Assembly: GCA_900079765.1 (NCBI GenBank)
Contig: LT599017.1
Coordinates: forward strand, 1-64,000
Source of the DNA: an uncultured Eubacteriales bacterium
Lineage (GTDB): Bacteria > Bacillota > Clostridia > Oscillospirales > Oscillospiraceae
Reading direction: 5' to 3'
DNA length: 64,000 bases
The position numbers and the translations under genes are program-made. Shown piece after piece: positions 14,996 to 24,345 of the stretch. Under the pieces are notes generated by a model. That model worked only from the letters and a program-made list of their open reading frames with translations, made no database searches and was not told the origin of the DNA. Numbering within the stretch: position 1 is the first letter of the stretch; each line of letters starts with the position of its first letter.

Positions 14996-17900
14996 TTATC
15001 CGACCATGACGCGCACAAAGCGCATGAGCATGGCGGCGACCTCGGCGCGGCTGGCGCTGTCCTGGGGGGCCAGCCTTCCGTCGGGCTTGCCGCTGAGAAT
15101 GCCGGTCTCCACAGCCCAGGCCATCGCCTCAGAGGCCCAGCCGGAGACTTCGCCGGCATCGCTGCGTGTCGGCACCGTGTGCTCGGTTTCTTGTACGCCA
15201 GCGTAGCGATAGAGTATGACGGCAAGCTGTTCCCGGGAGATGGCGGCGTCCAGATTGGTGCCATCCGAAATGCCAACCTCCATGGCCCAGTCTGCAGCCG
15301 CGGAGTACCAGGTTGCGCCGTCTGTGCCGTACTTTTGCCCATCCAGGCGGTAGAGTACGGTCAGCAACATGGCCCGGTTCATGGGCAGGTCGGGCGCAAA
15401 GGCCTCCGCTCCGGTCCCCTGGAAGAGCTCACGTGCCGTGACGAAACGGACGCTGTCTCCATACCAGGCGGAGGAGGCCACGTCCTGGAACGCCTGACCC
15501 CTATCCTCGATGCGGACTGTAAGACCGCTGTCCGCGGTCAGCCTGACGCCGTTCTCATTGACGAGGGAAAAGGGGAGAACAGTCTCTTTCCCGTCCGCCC
15601 CCACAGCCACGGCCACCATGCCTGGGGTGGGCTGGGCCACAGGGATAGTGACGGTGGCCCGCTCCGCTCCGATGGGGAGGGTAATTTCAGCGGAAATTGT
15701 CCCGTCAGGAGCGGCGGTGGTTTTTGTCACGACCTTGTTGGCACTGGTTTCAGTGGTGATGATAGTGCCGTCTGGCTTTTTGACGGTCACAAGAACCGAG
15801 CCGTCAGGCAGCGTAACCGTTGTGGTGACGGTCCCATCGGAGGTATTTCCTGTGGTAGGCGGCACATAGGGGGAGGAATAGGTGATCACGCTTACCGTAC
15901 ACACGGCGGTGTAGCTGCCCTCTGCGGTGGACACAGTGATGGAGGCCGTTCCGTTGGCGACAGCGGTCACCAGACCGTTTTCATCCACGGTGGCGACCTC
16001 CGGATGGTCGCTGCTCCATGTCACGTCCTGGACGTCGGCGTCCGCGGGCGCCACCGCGGCGGTGAGCTGAACAGTGCCGGGAGAAGCGTTGCTGTACAGG
16101 CTGGCTTTCGTTTTGTCAAGGCTCACGCCGGTGACCGCTATCTTCGCGCGGTAGCGATAGACGACCTCAACACCCGCCTGCGGCACGATGCCGGAAACGT
16201 TGGCTGGCGTCTCGACCAGGATGTAGCCGTCGATGCCTTTGGCCTGAGTATGATAGGCGCTGCCAACCAGCTTTTGTGCGCTGACCGCTTCGATCAGCGG
16301 TTCCCCGTTTTCGTCCAGATAACGAGCGGTGACCGCCGCTTTCTCCTGGGAGTTGGTCGTTACCAGAATCTCGCTGAAATCCGCGGCGACGTTGTAGATA
16401 CGGAAACCGACCTTGCCGACCACATCTTTGTCGTAGGTCTTCTCCGTAATCAGCTTATCGTCCAGATAATACTGGACGGTCTTCCCGCTGACCTTGGCCA
16501 TGAGTGTATAGGGCCGGTTGTCTGCGCAGCTGAGCGAGCCCTCCGGCTCCGCCTTCGTTGCTTTGCCGTCCACGAACTGATAGAGCTGAGCTTTACCGCC
16601 GGCATTGCTCTTATCCAAACGCACATGGAAAAAGTTGTTCTCATCCTCATAGCCAAAGACCAATCCAGCCGAAGCGGTACCACCCCGGAATGTCATGGTA
16701 GTTTTCACGGTGTATTCGCCTGAGATGGGCTCTCCCGCAGTGGTGATTACAGAGGCGATCTTTCCGTCCGCCGTCGTCGCAACGCCCACAAGAGCACTCT
16801 TGGATTCATCTACGGCGGCGCTGGCACCAGCAACCGATTTGTCCCAGTGGAGGTTGGAGGCACCGTCAAAGTCGTCGTATAGGATGATGGCGGAGCTATC
16901 CACGGCAATGGGAACAATCACCTTCGCCGTACCGCCGGGGCTCTCCTTTGCATGCAGCAGATATTCGCCGTCCTCGACGCCGGAGAATAGGGCGGTAAAA
17001 GCGCTGTTTTCTGTGGTGACGATGGCGGTATATAGCACCTGGTCGCTCTCGCGGGCAGTTAGGAAGACCTCGGCCCCGTCGACGTCTAGGAGCTGCCCTC
17101 TCGCCACGAATCTGCCGGAGTACAGCGTGCTGCCAGACGCGGGTGCGGTAATGTCAATGGCTCGGGTTTTTATGGTAACGGAGACCCAGGCAGAGATTGA
17201 ATCACCATCTTTGGAAACGGTCACCTCAAAGCGGGTGGTTCCGGCCTTCAGGGCCACCAGCTTGCCCGCCTCCAGGGACAGGAAAGAGGCGTCCTCGGGC
17301 TGATAGGAGAGCTCGTAGCCGGTAAGGTCATCCAGACGGGTAAAGTCGTCCATCACAAGAGTGAGCTGCAAGGAATCGAGCGCGTTGTCTCCAACAAAAA
17401 TATTGTCGCAGGCGGCGTTCAGCGCGAGGGGCTTTCCCTCGGAAAGGCCGCCGGTCAGCTTGTAGCTGTGGCCCGGCTCGTAGTCAAAGCGGACGGCACG
17501 GTTTACCTCGTTTACGGTGAACTCGACAGTCTTGTTGTCCGTGGTGTCCGTTACCACAAGAGAGGCGGGGTTAAAGCCGTCCATATTGGCGGCCACGGCG
17601 GACCTGGTAGTTCCATCGATAAAGGTGTAGTCGTACACGGAGCCCTTTTCGGCGATGGGGAATACCTCGATGAAGTAGTTGCCCTTGTTCTCCATGTCCT
17701 CGCCCACAAGAATGCCCTTGCCGCCGACAAAAGCCGGCATTTGGTCGATGGGGGCCTCACGGTCCTTCAGCGTGATGGGGCCTACGAAGACCTCGCCCGT
17801 GTCATACTGAATCCACTTGCCCTCAGGCAGGTAGACATCCCGGGAGGTGGCAGACTGATGGTCGGTACCAAACAGCGGTGTCGCCAAAATCGACTCGCCC

Positions 17901-20900
17901 AGCATCCACTCGTACATCCTATTTGTGCTGTTGATCATGTTATAGGTAGCCGTATCCTCAGGGTAGGCGATGTAGAGGGGGGTCATCGAGGTTGGGTAGC
18001 CGGTCTCAAAGCTCTTCAGCGCCGCATCATAAATATAAGGCGCGTAGGTGCTGTGCCAGTTGATGGCCTTGAAGGCGGCGTCCTTCCGCTCCTGGTTGTT
18101 CATTTCGAGCACATTTATGCCGACCGACTGGCTGGGGCAGAGCGCCGCGAAGTAGGCGTTGCGCACAATATAATTTTGCTGGCTTGCGTCGTTGATGTTC
18201 GCGCCGGTCCCTCCGATAATATCAGGGTAGACGTTGGACTGGCCGCTGGCGGCATAGGCCAGCGAGTTGATGACCATGCGGTCAGGGGAGTTGTTGAAAC
18301 TTGCGTTGTTGGTGCCGTAGTTTGCGTCGTTGATGCGCAGCACGTCGCCCGGCAGGCAGTAGGAGGCGTTTCTGACGATAATGAGATTGTCCTTTTCCTC
18401 TACCATGTACTGTAGAAGGTTGTTCCAGTTGTCGTCATTGTGGGTGGTCTGAAGCATCATGCAGTCTTCCTTGAAACCGTCCACGCCCCATAGATCCGCA
18501 TGGTCGGAGAACCACTTCACTGCCTCGGGATTTTCGGCGTCGATGATGCCGACCGGGCCGCGGGGCTCGATGCCGCCGGTCGGGTACTTCGCGTTGACCT
18601 GATATAGAGACCCATCGTCATTCTTAAGAAAATAGCCGTTGTCCAGCGCCTCAAATACAAAGCGCCCGTCCACGCTCTCGTCCCACTTCCCGCCATAGGT
18701 AACGCCCTCGTAGCTGTCGGGCAGCTTGAGGTGGTTGCGCAGACCCAGCAGGAGTTTCAAGTCATTGTCCTTGAAGAATTGTTTTAACCCGTCAGGGTCG
18801 GGGAAACGGGGATTGGGCAGGCCGTCCGTCCGTCCCGCAGGGTCTGCGGTGTCGTCCCACATGCCGAAACTGGTGGTCGTCCCCTCCAGCGCTTTGCGGT
18901 CTCCCGTCCAGAAACCGGAACCCACCACGCCCCAGGTGATGTCATAACCGCTCTTGAGGTAATCGGTCAGCGTGCTCATCACTGAGCTTTGATAGGCGTT
19001 CCATCCAAGGGAGCCAAAGGCCTCCCAGCCCAGGCCGAACATCTCGTAGTGGGGCTTGGTGTCCACATATCCCGCCGTGTTGCGCACGGTCTTGTAGTCG
19101 CCGTAAATCTGCTGCATATCGCCGAAGAAGTAGTAAAGGCCGTCCACCTTTTGGGTCTTGTACGCGCCGAGCAGGGTCTGGTCCGCCGTGTAAGAGACCC
19201 GCTTGTCGTCGGTCTCAAAAAGCACTTGGGCGAAGCCCAACTGAGGCGCGATGGTGAAGTTGCTGATAAATCGGGCGACGCTGTCCTTGTTGGTAAAGGT
19301 ACCCGCGTTCATGCGGTTAACACCCGCCACGTTCGAGGTCTCGCGGACGGTGCCGCTCGTGTTACCCAGCGCACCGTAATCACCCAGGCCGTAGAGGTAC
19401 GCAATCCCGCCTGCCAGACGGGCGTCAATGGTGTAGTACCGAATTTCCGTGTCAGGATCGATGACGGGGGGCTCCTCAGTGCCGTCGGTGATCTTGCCAC
19501 TGCCCGTTATGGACCAATCGGCCAGACTGCCGTCATCGAACGTGGCGCTGAAGAGGTCCCCGGAGCTGTCCGTCACCTTAAAGTTGTCGGTTTTGCTGGT
19601 GGTCACCGCGGTCAGAATGCCGGCCTTGCCGGAGGCAAAGGTGCTGTCATTGGCCGTCAGCTTTTGTACGCCGTCCACATAGCATGTGAGTACGCCGTCA
19701 TTCATGCTGGCCTTGAGAAGGTAGACCTTGTCGAAGGAATAGGGCATCGTGCCGGAGGCGAGCAAGCGCTCCGTGTCGTCGGTCATCTTGTAAAGAGAGA
19801 GTGTCTCGGCCGCGCCGAAACGGAAACCATAGTAGTTATCTCTGTCCTGGTATCCAAAGAGAAGACCGTTGCTTGTCTCCTCATCGCCAATGGCAAAGGC
19901 CATCTCGGCGCTGACGGTATAGCCGGTCCAACCGGTCTCGCCGGTCACGGCGGACGCGGTAGGGTTACCGACAAGTTGCAAATACTTATCGGTGGGGGGA
20001 TTATTGTACATTTCTAAAAGCTTAGAACCCATTGCGCATTCAAGATTCTGTGTATAGTCACCTGCTGTTCCGTCCTCAAAATCATTTTTGTAATAGACGG
20101 TCTTGCCGTCGTTGCTGGTAACCTTGAAGTCATCCAAATAGAGATCCATCTTATCGGTTCTGAGCCCGGCGGCGCCGGTGAGCTGCTGGGCGCCGGCGCC
20201 TGAGTCGGTGGCTTCAACGACGAGCTGACCGTTAACATAGCCCCGCAGCCGATTGCCCTCAGACACCAGTTTCAGAGTGTACCAAGTGTCCGTTTTTATG
20301 TTGATCGGAGTGGATACTGGGAGCTCCAGGGACGATCCGTCTGTGTTCAGCCGTTTGAGCGAGACGGAGCCTGACTTAATAAAAAACAGATGGAACGCGT
20401 TGGATGCGTTGTAGTGGGAGTAAATGCCGGCCGACGCGGTTCCGGCCTTGGGGAGCTTCAGCGTGGCCTGTACCGTGTAGTCGTTAGTGGGCAGGATGCC
20501 GTCTTTCAGTTTCCAGACCGTTGCCGTATCCTTACTTTGGCTGCCCTTGACCAGAAGGGAGGTGGCGCCAAGGGTGGGCGTGGCGCTGGGCGCTTCCTCT
20601 TCCGGGGACTCGCTTTCGATGGGGAGGATTTCATAGCGTGCGTAGGTGTCAAACAGGTGAATCTTAACGTCGGCTGTGGCGCCCTGCTGGTTGGTTACCA
20701 GAAAGGAGGCCACGTTGCCGGTGGTTCCCTGATACTTGGTGCTGACGACGGGGTAGGACGTCCCGCCCGACTTACCAAAGGAAATACCGGACAGCGAGTG
20801 CGCGCCTATGATTTCCGTTCCGTCAGGCTTGCTGAAGCCATAACGAAATCCGGCTTTCTCAATGGTAATCACGTAATTTTGCGCGGTAAGAACAATCGTA

Positions 20901-21010
20901 TCCCCATTGTCCTGCACCGATGTCGTCCCGGACTGGGCCAGCGCCGTGACGCTGAGCAGGCTAAAAAGCATCGCGATTGTGAGCGCAAAGGACAGAATCC
21001 GCCGTTTCAT
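14996..21010 (-). CDS. S-layer-anchored GH31-type glycosidase
   Basis: A 2004-residue secreted protein. Signal peptide 1-26; LamG/concanavalin-like modules about 145-310 and 320-500; GH31-type catalytic region about 522-1120, with WGVDGFKED near residue 850 placing the probable nucleophile Asp, and YPDIIGGTG further on matching the DIGGF-type motif; an Ig-like module near 1185-1285; another LamG-like module 1380-1550; a MucBP-like module 1555-1625; a Big_2 repeat to 1710; three SLH repeats 1838-2004. It probably releases sugar from an extracellular glycan at the cell surface. AGGAGG lies seven bases before the start. An imperfect hairpin lies in the 80-base gap to the next gene, which is probably co-transcribed. 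Confidence 0.87.
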   Translation of the reverse strand: MKRRILSFALTIAMLFSLLSVTALAQSGTTSVQDNGDTIVLTAQNYVITIEKAGFRYGFSKPDGTEIIGAHSLSGISFGKSGGTSYPVVSTKYQGTTGNVASFLVTNQQGATADVKIHLFDTYARYEILPIESESPEEEAPSATPTLGATSLLVKGSQSKDTATVWKLKDGILPTNDYTVQATLKLPKAGTASAGIYSHYNASNAFHLFFIKSGSVSLKRLNTDGSSLELPVSTPINIKTDTWYTLKLVSEGNRLRGYVNGQLVVEATDSGAGAQQLTGAAGLRTDKMDLYLDDFKVTSNDGKTVYYKNDFEDGTAGDYTQNLECAMGSKLLEMYNNPPTDKYLQLVGNPTASAVTGETGWTGYTVSAEMAFAIGDEETSNGLLFGYQDRDNYYGFRFGAAETLSLYKMTDDTERLLASGTMPYSFDKVYLLKASMNDGVLTCYVDGVQKLTANDSTFASGKAGILTAVTTSKTDNFKVTDSSGDLFSATFDDGSLADWSITGSGKITDGTEEPPVIDPDTEIRYYTIDARLAGGIAYLYGLGDYGALGNTSGTVRETSNVAGVNRMNAGTFTNKDSVARFISNFTIAPQLGFAQVLFETDDKRVSYTADQTLLGAYKTQKVDGLYYFFGDMQQIYGDYKTVRNTAGYVDTKPHYEMFGLGWEAFGSLGWNAYQSSVMSTLTDYLKSGYDITWGVVGSGFWTGDRKALEGTTTSFGMWDDTADPAGRTDGLPNPRFPDPDGLKQFFKDNDLKLLLGLRNHLKLPDSYEGVTYGGKWDESVDGRFVFEALDNGYFLKNDDGSLYQVNAKYPTGGIEPRGPVGIIDAENPEAVKWFSDHADLWGVDGFKEDCMMLQTTHNDDNWNNLLQYMVEEKDNLIIVRNASYCLPGDVLRINDANYGTNNASFNNSPDRMVINSLAYAASGQSNVYPDIIGGTGANINDASQQNYIVRNAYFAALCPSQSVGINVLEMNNQERKDAAFKAINWHSTYAPYIYDAALKSFETGYPTSMTPLYIAYPEDTATYNMINSTNRMYEWMLGESILATPLFGTDHQSATSRDVYLPEGKWIQYDTGEVFVGPITLKDREAPIDQMPAFVGGKGILVGEDMENKGNYFIEVFPIAEKGSVYDYTFIDGTTRSAVAANMDGFNPASLVVTDTTDNKTVEFTVNEVNRAVRFDYEPGHSYKLTGGLSEGKPLALNAACDNIFVGDNALDSLQLTLVMDDFTRLDDLTGYELSYQPEDASFLSLEAGKLVALKAGTTRFEVTVSKDGDSISAWVSVTIKTRAIDITAPASGSTLYSGRFVARGQLLDVDGAEVFLTARESDQVLYTAIVTTENSAFTALFSGVEDGEYLLHAKESPGGTAKVIVPIAVDSSAIILYDDFDGASNLHWDKSVAGASAAVDESKSALVGVATTADGKIASVITTAGEPISGEYTVKTTMTFRGGTASAGLVFGYEDENNFFHVRLDKSNAGGKAQLYQFVDGKATKAEPEGSLSCADNRPYTLMAKVSGKTVQYYLDDKLITEKTYDKDVVGKVGFRIYNVAADFSEILVTTNSQEKAAVTARYLDENGEPLIEAVSAQKLVGSAYHTQAKGIDGYILVETPANVSGIVPQAGVEVVYRYRAKIAVTGVSLDKTKASLYSNASPGTVQLTAAVAPADADVQDVTWSSDHPEVATVDENGLVTAVANGTASITVSTAEGSYTAVCTVSVITYSSPYVPPTTGNTSDGTVTTTVTLPDGSVLVTVKKPDGTIITTETSANKVVTKTTAAPDGTISAEITLPIGAERATVTIPVAQPTPGMVAVAVGADGKETVLPFSLVNENGVRLTADSGLTVRIEDRGQAFQDVASSAWYGDSVRFVTARELFQGTGAEAFAPDLPMNRAMLLTVLYRLDGQKYGTDGATWYSAAADWAMEVGISDGTNLDAAISREQLAVILYRYAGVQETEHTVPTRSDAGEVSGWASEAMAWAVETGILSGKPDGRLAPQDSASRAEVAAMLMRFVRVMVG

Positions 21011-21156
21011 AGTAAACCTCCTACAAAGTTCAATATAAATTTTTAGGAGTTATGACGAGGGAAATGTAAAAAAGGGTATAGAAATCCCCCGCAAAAGCTG
21101 AAAACGCGGATTATTCCGTTTTCTGCCATTTACGGGGGGATGTATTTTTTTGCGTG

Positions 21157-21987
21157 TTACCCTTTCACCGCTCCGGCCGTGAGGCCCTGAATAAAGTAGC
21201 GCTGGAGGAAGATGAAGATGATGGTGACCGGAATGGCGGAGACCAGGGAGGCCGCCATCATGTACCCCCAGTTGGTGGACGCCTCGCCCAGGAAAGTCAT
21301 CACGAGGCCCGAGGCCAGGGTGCGCCGGGCGCTGTCGGTCACCAGGGTCATGGAGTACAGTAGGTCGTTCCAGCTCCATACAAACCCATAGATGGCGATG
21401 GAGATCATGCCGGGGATGGCCATGGGGAAGACGATCCGCGTCATGATGCGCCAGTGGCCCGCACCATCGATCTTGGCGCTCTCGATGAGGGAGTCTGGAA
21501 TGTTGTCAAAATAGCTCTTCAGCGTCCAGGTACCCACCGGCAGGGTAAAGACCACGTAGCTGATGAGGAGGGCCCAGTAGCTCCCCAGCAGGCCCAGCTT
21601 GTTCATCAGCGTGTAGATGGACAGCAGCAGAATGGCCTGGGGGAAGGCCTGGCTCATCATGAAAAGTCCCATGACAAACTTACGGCCCCGATACCGGAAT
21701 TTGGAGAAACTATAGCCCGCGAAGGCGCAGACCACGGTGGCCATAAAGCTGGAGCCGAAGGAGACGATGAGGCTGTTTTTGAGGTAACCCATGATCTTCG
21801 CATCGGTGACGATATGGATGATATTGTCCAGCGTCAGAGGCCCGGTGAAGAAGTAGTTGCTGAAGGTCTCGGCGGTGGGCTTGAGGGCGGTGTTGATCAT
21901 CCAAAGGAGGGGGAAGAAGACGAAGAGACCGATGACAATGAGGCAGATCCAGAAAAAGACGCGGAACGCGGTGGTTTTTTGAAACAT
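21157..21987 (-). CDS. Carbohydrate ABC transporter permease, MalG/UgpE type
   Basis: A 276-residue inner-membrane permease with six predicted helices. The EAA loop is visible as IPDSLIESAKIDGAGHWRIM (about residues 176-195), the site that contacts the ATPase. The start MFQKTTAF has GGAGG ten bases upstream. It ends the transporter part of the operon and lies 16 bases after the partner permease. No ATPase gene is in the operon, as is common when a shared MsmX-type ATPase serves several sugar importers. Confidence 0.92.
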   Translation of the reverse strand: MFQKTTAFRVFFWICLIVIGLFVFFPLLWMINTALKPTAETFSNYFFTGPLTLDNIIHIVTDAKIMGYLKNSLIVSFGSSFMATVVCAFAGYSFSKFRYRGRKFVMGLFMMSQAFPQAILLLSIYTLMNKLGLLGSYWALLISYVVFTLPVGTWTLKSYFDNIPDSLIESAKIDGAGHWRIMTRIVFPMAIPGMISIAIYGFVWSWNDLLYSMTLVTDSARRTLASGLVMTFLGEASTNWGYMMAASLVSAIPVTIIFIFLQRYFIQGLTAGAVKG

Positions 21988-22003
21988 TTTTTCTCTCCTC
22001 CCC

Positions 22004-22894
22004 TCAGTCAGACTCGTTGACTCTGCGCAGGTACACAAAGCTGAACCCTGCCAGCAGCACTGCCCAGATGGTGCCCACGGTGGCCGCCTTACCCATGTTC
22101 CAATTTTTGAACGCGGTGGTGTACACCTCGATAGACAGCGTGGTGGTGGACCGGGCCGGGCCGCCCTGGGCCATGGTCCAAGGCAGGTCAAAGTGCTGGA
22201 GGTTGCCGATGAGCCCCAGGATAAAGACCAAAATTGCGGTCTGCTTCATGCCGGGCAGGATCACGTTCCAGAAGGTCTCCAGGTTGTTGGCCCCATCGAT
22301 GTGGGCGGCCTCCACCTGCTCGAGAGATACGCTCTGCAGCCCGCCCAGGAGGAAGGCCATGTACCAGGGCAGCATCTGCCAGGTCCGGGCGATGATGACG
22401 CACAGGAGGGCCGTGCCCGTCTGCCCCAGCCAGGGGATGCCGGTCTCCAGGATGCCCAGGGCCTTGAGGATGCTGTTAAGGATACCGTACTGGCCATTGA
22501 AGATCCAGCTCCACAAAAAGCCGATAGCCGTGCCGGGGATGATCCAGTTGACCAGCGTGACGCCCCGCAGGAACTCCGCGCCCCGGAAACCCTGGTTGAG
22601 CACAATGGCCCACAGAAGGCCGAGGGTGAAGGGGAGAATGGTGCTGCCCAGGACGAAGAGGAGCGTGGTGACGAGGGTTTTGACGAAGTAGGGGTCCTTG
22701 AAGACCTTGATGTAGTTCGTCAGACCCACCACCTCATACTCCGGCGAGAGCATGGAGCGGTTGGTAAAGCTCATGAGGATGGCGTCAATAAAGGGGTAGA
22801 GGATGATGGCGGCGAATACGGCCAAACCGGGCACCACCAGCAGAAAGCCCACCTGGGCGTTGGTGAGTCTGCCACCGTTTTTTAGTCTGTTCAT
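22004..22894 (-). CDS. Carbohydrate ABC transporter permease, MalF/UgpA type
   Basis: A 296-residue permease. It has a short cytoplasmic N-terminus, a first helix at about 15-38, a periplasm-like loop, and a core with the EAA motif VSLEQVEAAHIDGANNLETF (about 197-216). It would pair with the downstream MalG-type permease and receive sugar from the upstream solute-binding lipoprotein. Confidence 0.93.
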   Translation of the reverse strand: MNRLKNGGRLTNAQVGFLLVVPGLAVFAAIILYPFIDAILMSFTNRSMLSPEYEVVGLTNYIKVFKDPYFVKTLVTTLLFVLGSTILPFTLGLLWAIVLNQGFRGAEFLRGVTLVNWIIPGTAIGFLWSWIFNGQYGILNSILKALGILETGIPWLGQTGTALLCVIIARTWQMLPWYMAFLLGGLQSVSLEQVEAAHIDGANNLETFWNVILPGMKQTAILVFILGLIGNLQHFDLPWTMAQGGPARSTTTLSIEVYTTAFKNWNMGKAATVGTIWAVLLAGFSFVYLRRVNESD

Positions 22895-22939
22895 GGGATA
22901 CCTCCGTGAAGATAGGCGAGGCTGCCGTCTAAAGATTCC

Positions 22940-22978
22940 GCCGGGCAGCCGCCGATAAGAGCGCAGCGGCTGCCCGGC
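22940..22978 (-). promoter_or_regulatory. Intercistronic stem-loop between binding protein and permease genes
   Basis: A perfect 13-bp GC-rich stem (22940-22952 with 22966-22978) without a clear T-run on the minus strand. In sugar-transport operons such structures protect the binding-protein mRNA and lower permease expression; this role is inferred from position. Confidence 0.65.
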
Positions 22979-22992
22979 AGGCGAGAGGGGGG

Positions 22993-24324
22993 TTACAGGG
23001 CGTTCAGACGGGCGGCCATGTCGGACACGACAGCCTCGGCGGTCTTCTGGCCCAGCAGGGCGAACTGGATCTCCTCGGTGATGATGGCCTTGATCTCGCT
23101 GGCGTTGGAGAGACGGGCGGTCTCCTCCATGCGGGCGGTGGCGGTGGACTGAATGAAACCGCGCAGATACGCGTCGTTTTTCACCTCGTCCAGAGCGGCA
23201 GCGCTCTTGGTCACAGGGGGCATGCCGTTGTTCTTAAAGTAGTCCAGGGCGACTTCGTCGCTCACCAGGGTCTGGGCGAGCTCGGCGGCCTGTGCTTGGT
23301 GCTCGGAGTTCTTGAAGGTCACCAGCATATGGCCCCACATGGTGGACTGGGGCTTGTCGCCAGCGTTGAGCACGGGGCGCTCCATGGCGGAGCATACGTT
23401 CACGACCTCGCTGGGGTCTACGCCGTTGCTGACGGCCTGGCCCTTGGCGACCACGGCGTCGTCATAAAAGGCAACCTTGCCCTGGGCGAAGAGCTGGCGG
23501 GCTTCGCCACGGCCGGTGTCCATGGCGATGTAGCCCTTCTCCTGGAGGCTCTGGTACCACTTCACGCAGGCCACAGCGGCCTCGCTGTCGATGGCAACGC
23601 TGCCATCCTCGTTAAAGATGGCGCCGCCGAAAGTCCACAGCCAGGGCATGAAGTCGCCGGCACAGGTGGCGTCCTTGGTGGACACGGCGTAGGGCACCAC
23701 GTCGGGATTTTTGGCCTTGATGTCGGCCAGGCACTGTTCAAACTCGGCGATGGTGGCGGGCACTTTCTCCCAGCCGGCAGCGGCGAGAATCTCGGGGTTG
23801 TAGACCATGCTGATGGAGGCCATGCTCCAGGGCATACCCAGCTGCTTTCCATCCACATTGCCCACGTCCAGGGCGGACTGTTCGAAAGTGGACTTCATGA
23901 AGTCCTCACCCAGAATGTCGTTCCAGTCGGCCAGTACGCCGGCCTGGGCGATGGTGTTGAAAATGCCGATGTCGGCCTGGGCAAGGTCAAGCTGCTCGCC
24001 GCCCTGGGTGCGGATCAGGAGCTGCTGGGCGGTGTCGGCCCAGGTCCAGCCCACCCAGGTCACGCTGTTGCCGCTCTTGGTCTCATAGGCGTCCATCATG
24101 CGCTGGAAGATGGCCTTGCTGGCCTCCTCCTCGCCGGACCAGCCGGCCCACACAATGTCAACGGGGGCGGCGGAGGGCTCGACAGAGGCAGAGGCGGAGG
24201 GAGACGCGGCGGGGGCGCTGGCCGGGGGCGTGGAGGACCCGGCGCCGGAAGAGCCGCAGCCCGCCAGCAGGGACACGGACAGGGAAAGGCCGAGGAGCGC
24301 TGCAAGGAGTTTCTTCGTTTTCAT
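22993..24324 (-). CDS. Extracellular sugar-binding lipoprotein, family 1
   Basis: A 443-residue lipoprotein. The signal peptide ends with lipobox LLAGC (Cys at about 22), followed by a Ser/Pro/Ala linker and the VDIVWAGWSGEEEA start of a family-1 solute-binding fold. It would bind an oligosaccharide released by the surface enzymes and pass it to the two permeases. Length and composition fit the family. It is 21 bases downstream of the oxidoreductase gene and followed by a strong stem-loop. Confidence 0.93.
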   Translation of the reverse strand: MKTKKLLAALLGLSLSVSLLAGCGSSGAGSSTPPASAPAASPSASASVEPSAAPVDIVWAGWSGEEEASKAIFQRMMDAYETKSGNSVTWVGWTWADTAQQLLIRTQGGEQLDLAQADIGIFNTIAQAGVLADWNDILGEDFMKSTFEQSALDVGNVDGKQLGMPWSMASISMVYNPEILAAAGWEKVPATIAEFEQCLADIKAKNPDVVPYAVSTKDATCAGDFMPWLWTFGGAIFNEDGSVAIDSEAAVACVKWYQSLQEKGYIAMDTGRGEARQLFAQGKVAFYDDAVVAKGQAVSNGVDPSEVVNVCSAMERPVLNAGDKPQSTMWGHMLVTFKNSEHQAQAAELAQTLVSDEVALDYFKNNGMPPVTKSAAALDEVKNDAYLRGFIQSTATARMEETARLSNASEIKAIITEEIQFALLGQKTAEAVVSDMAARLNAL

Positions 24325-24345
24325 GTGATTCCATCCTTTCTATCG

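Noticed and set aside
14984-16723. Plus-strand frame of 579 codons opposite the GH31 C-terminus
   Set aside because: Shadow of the SLH and Ig-like coding region; no motif and no start signal.
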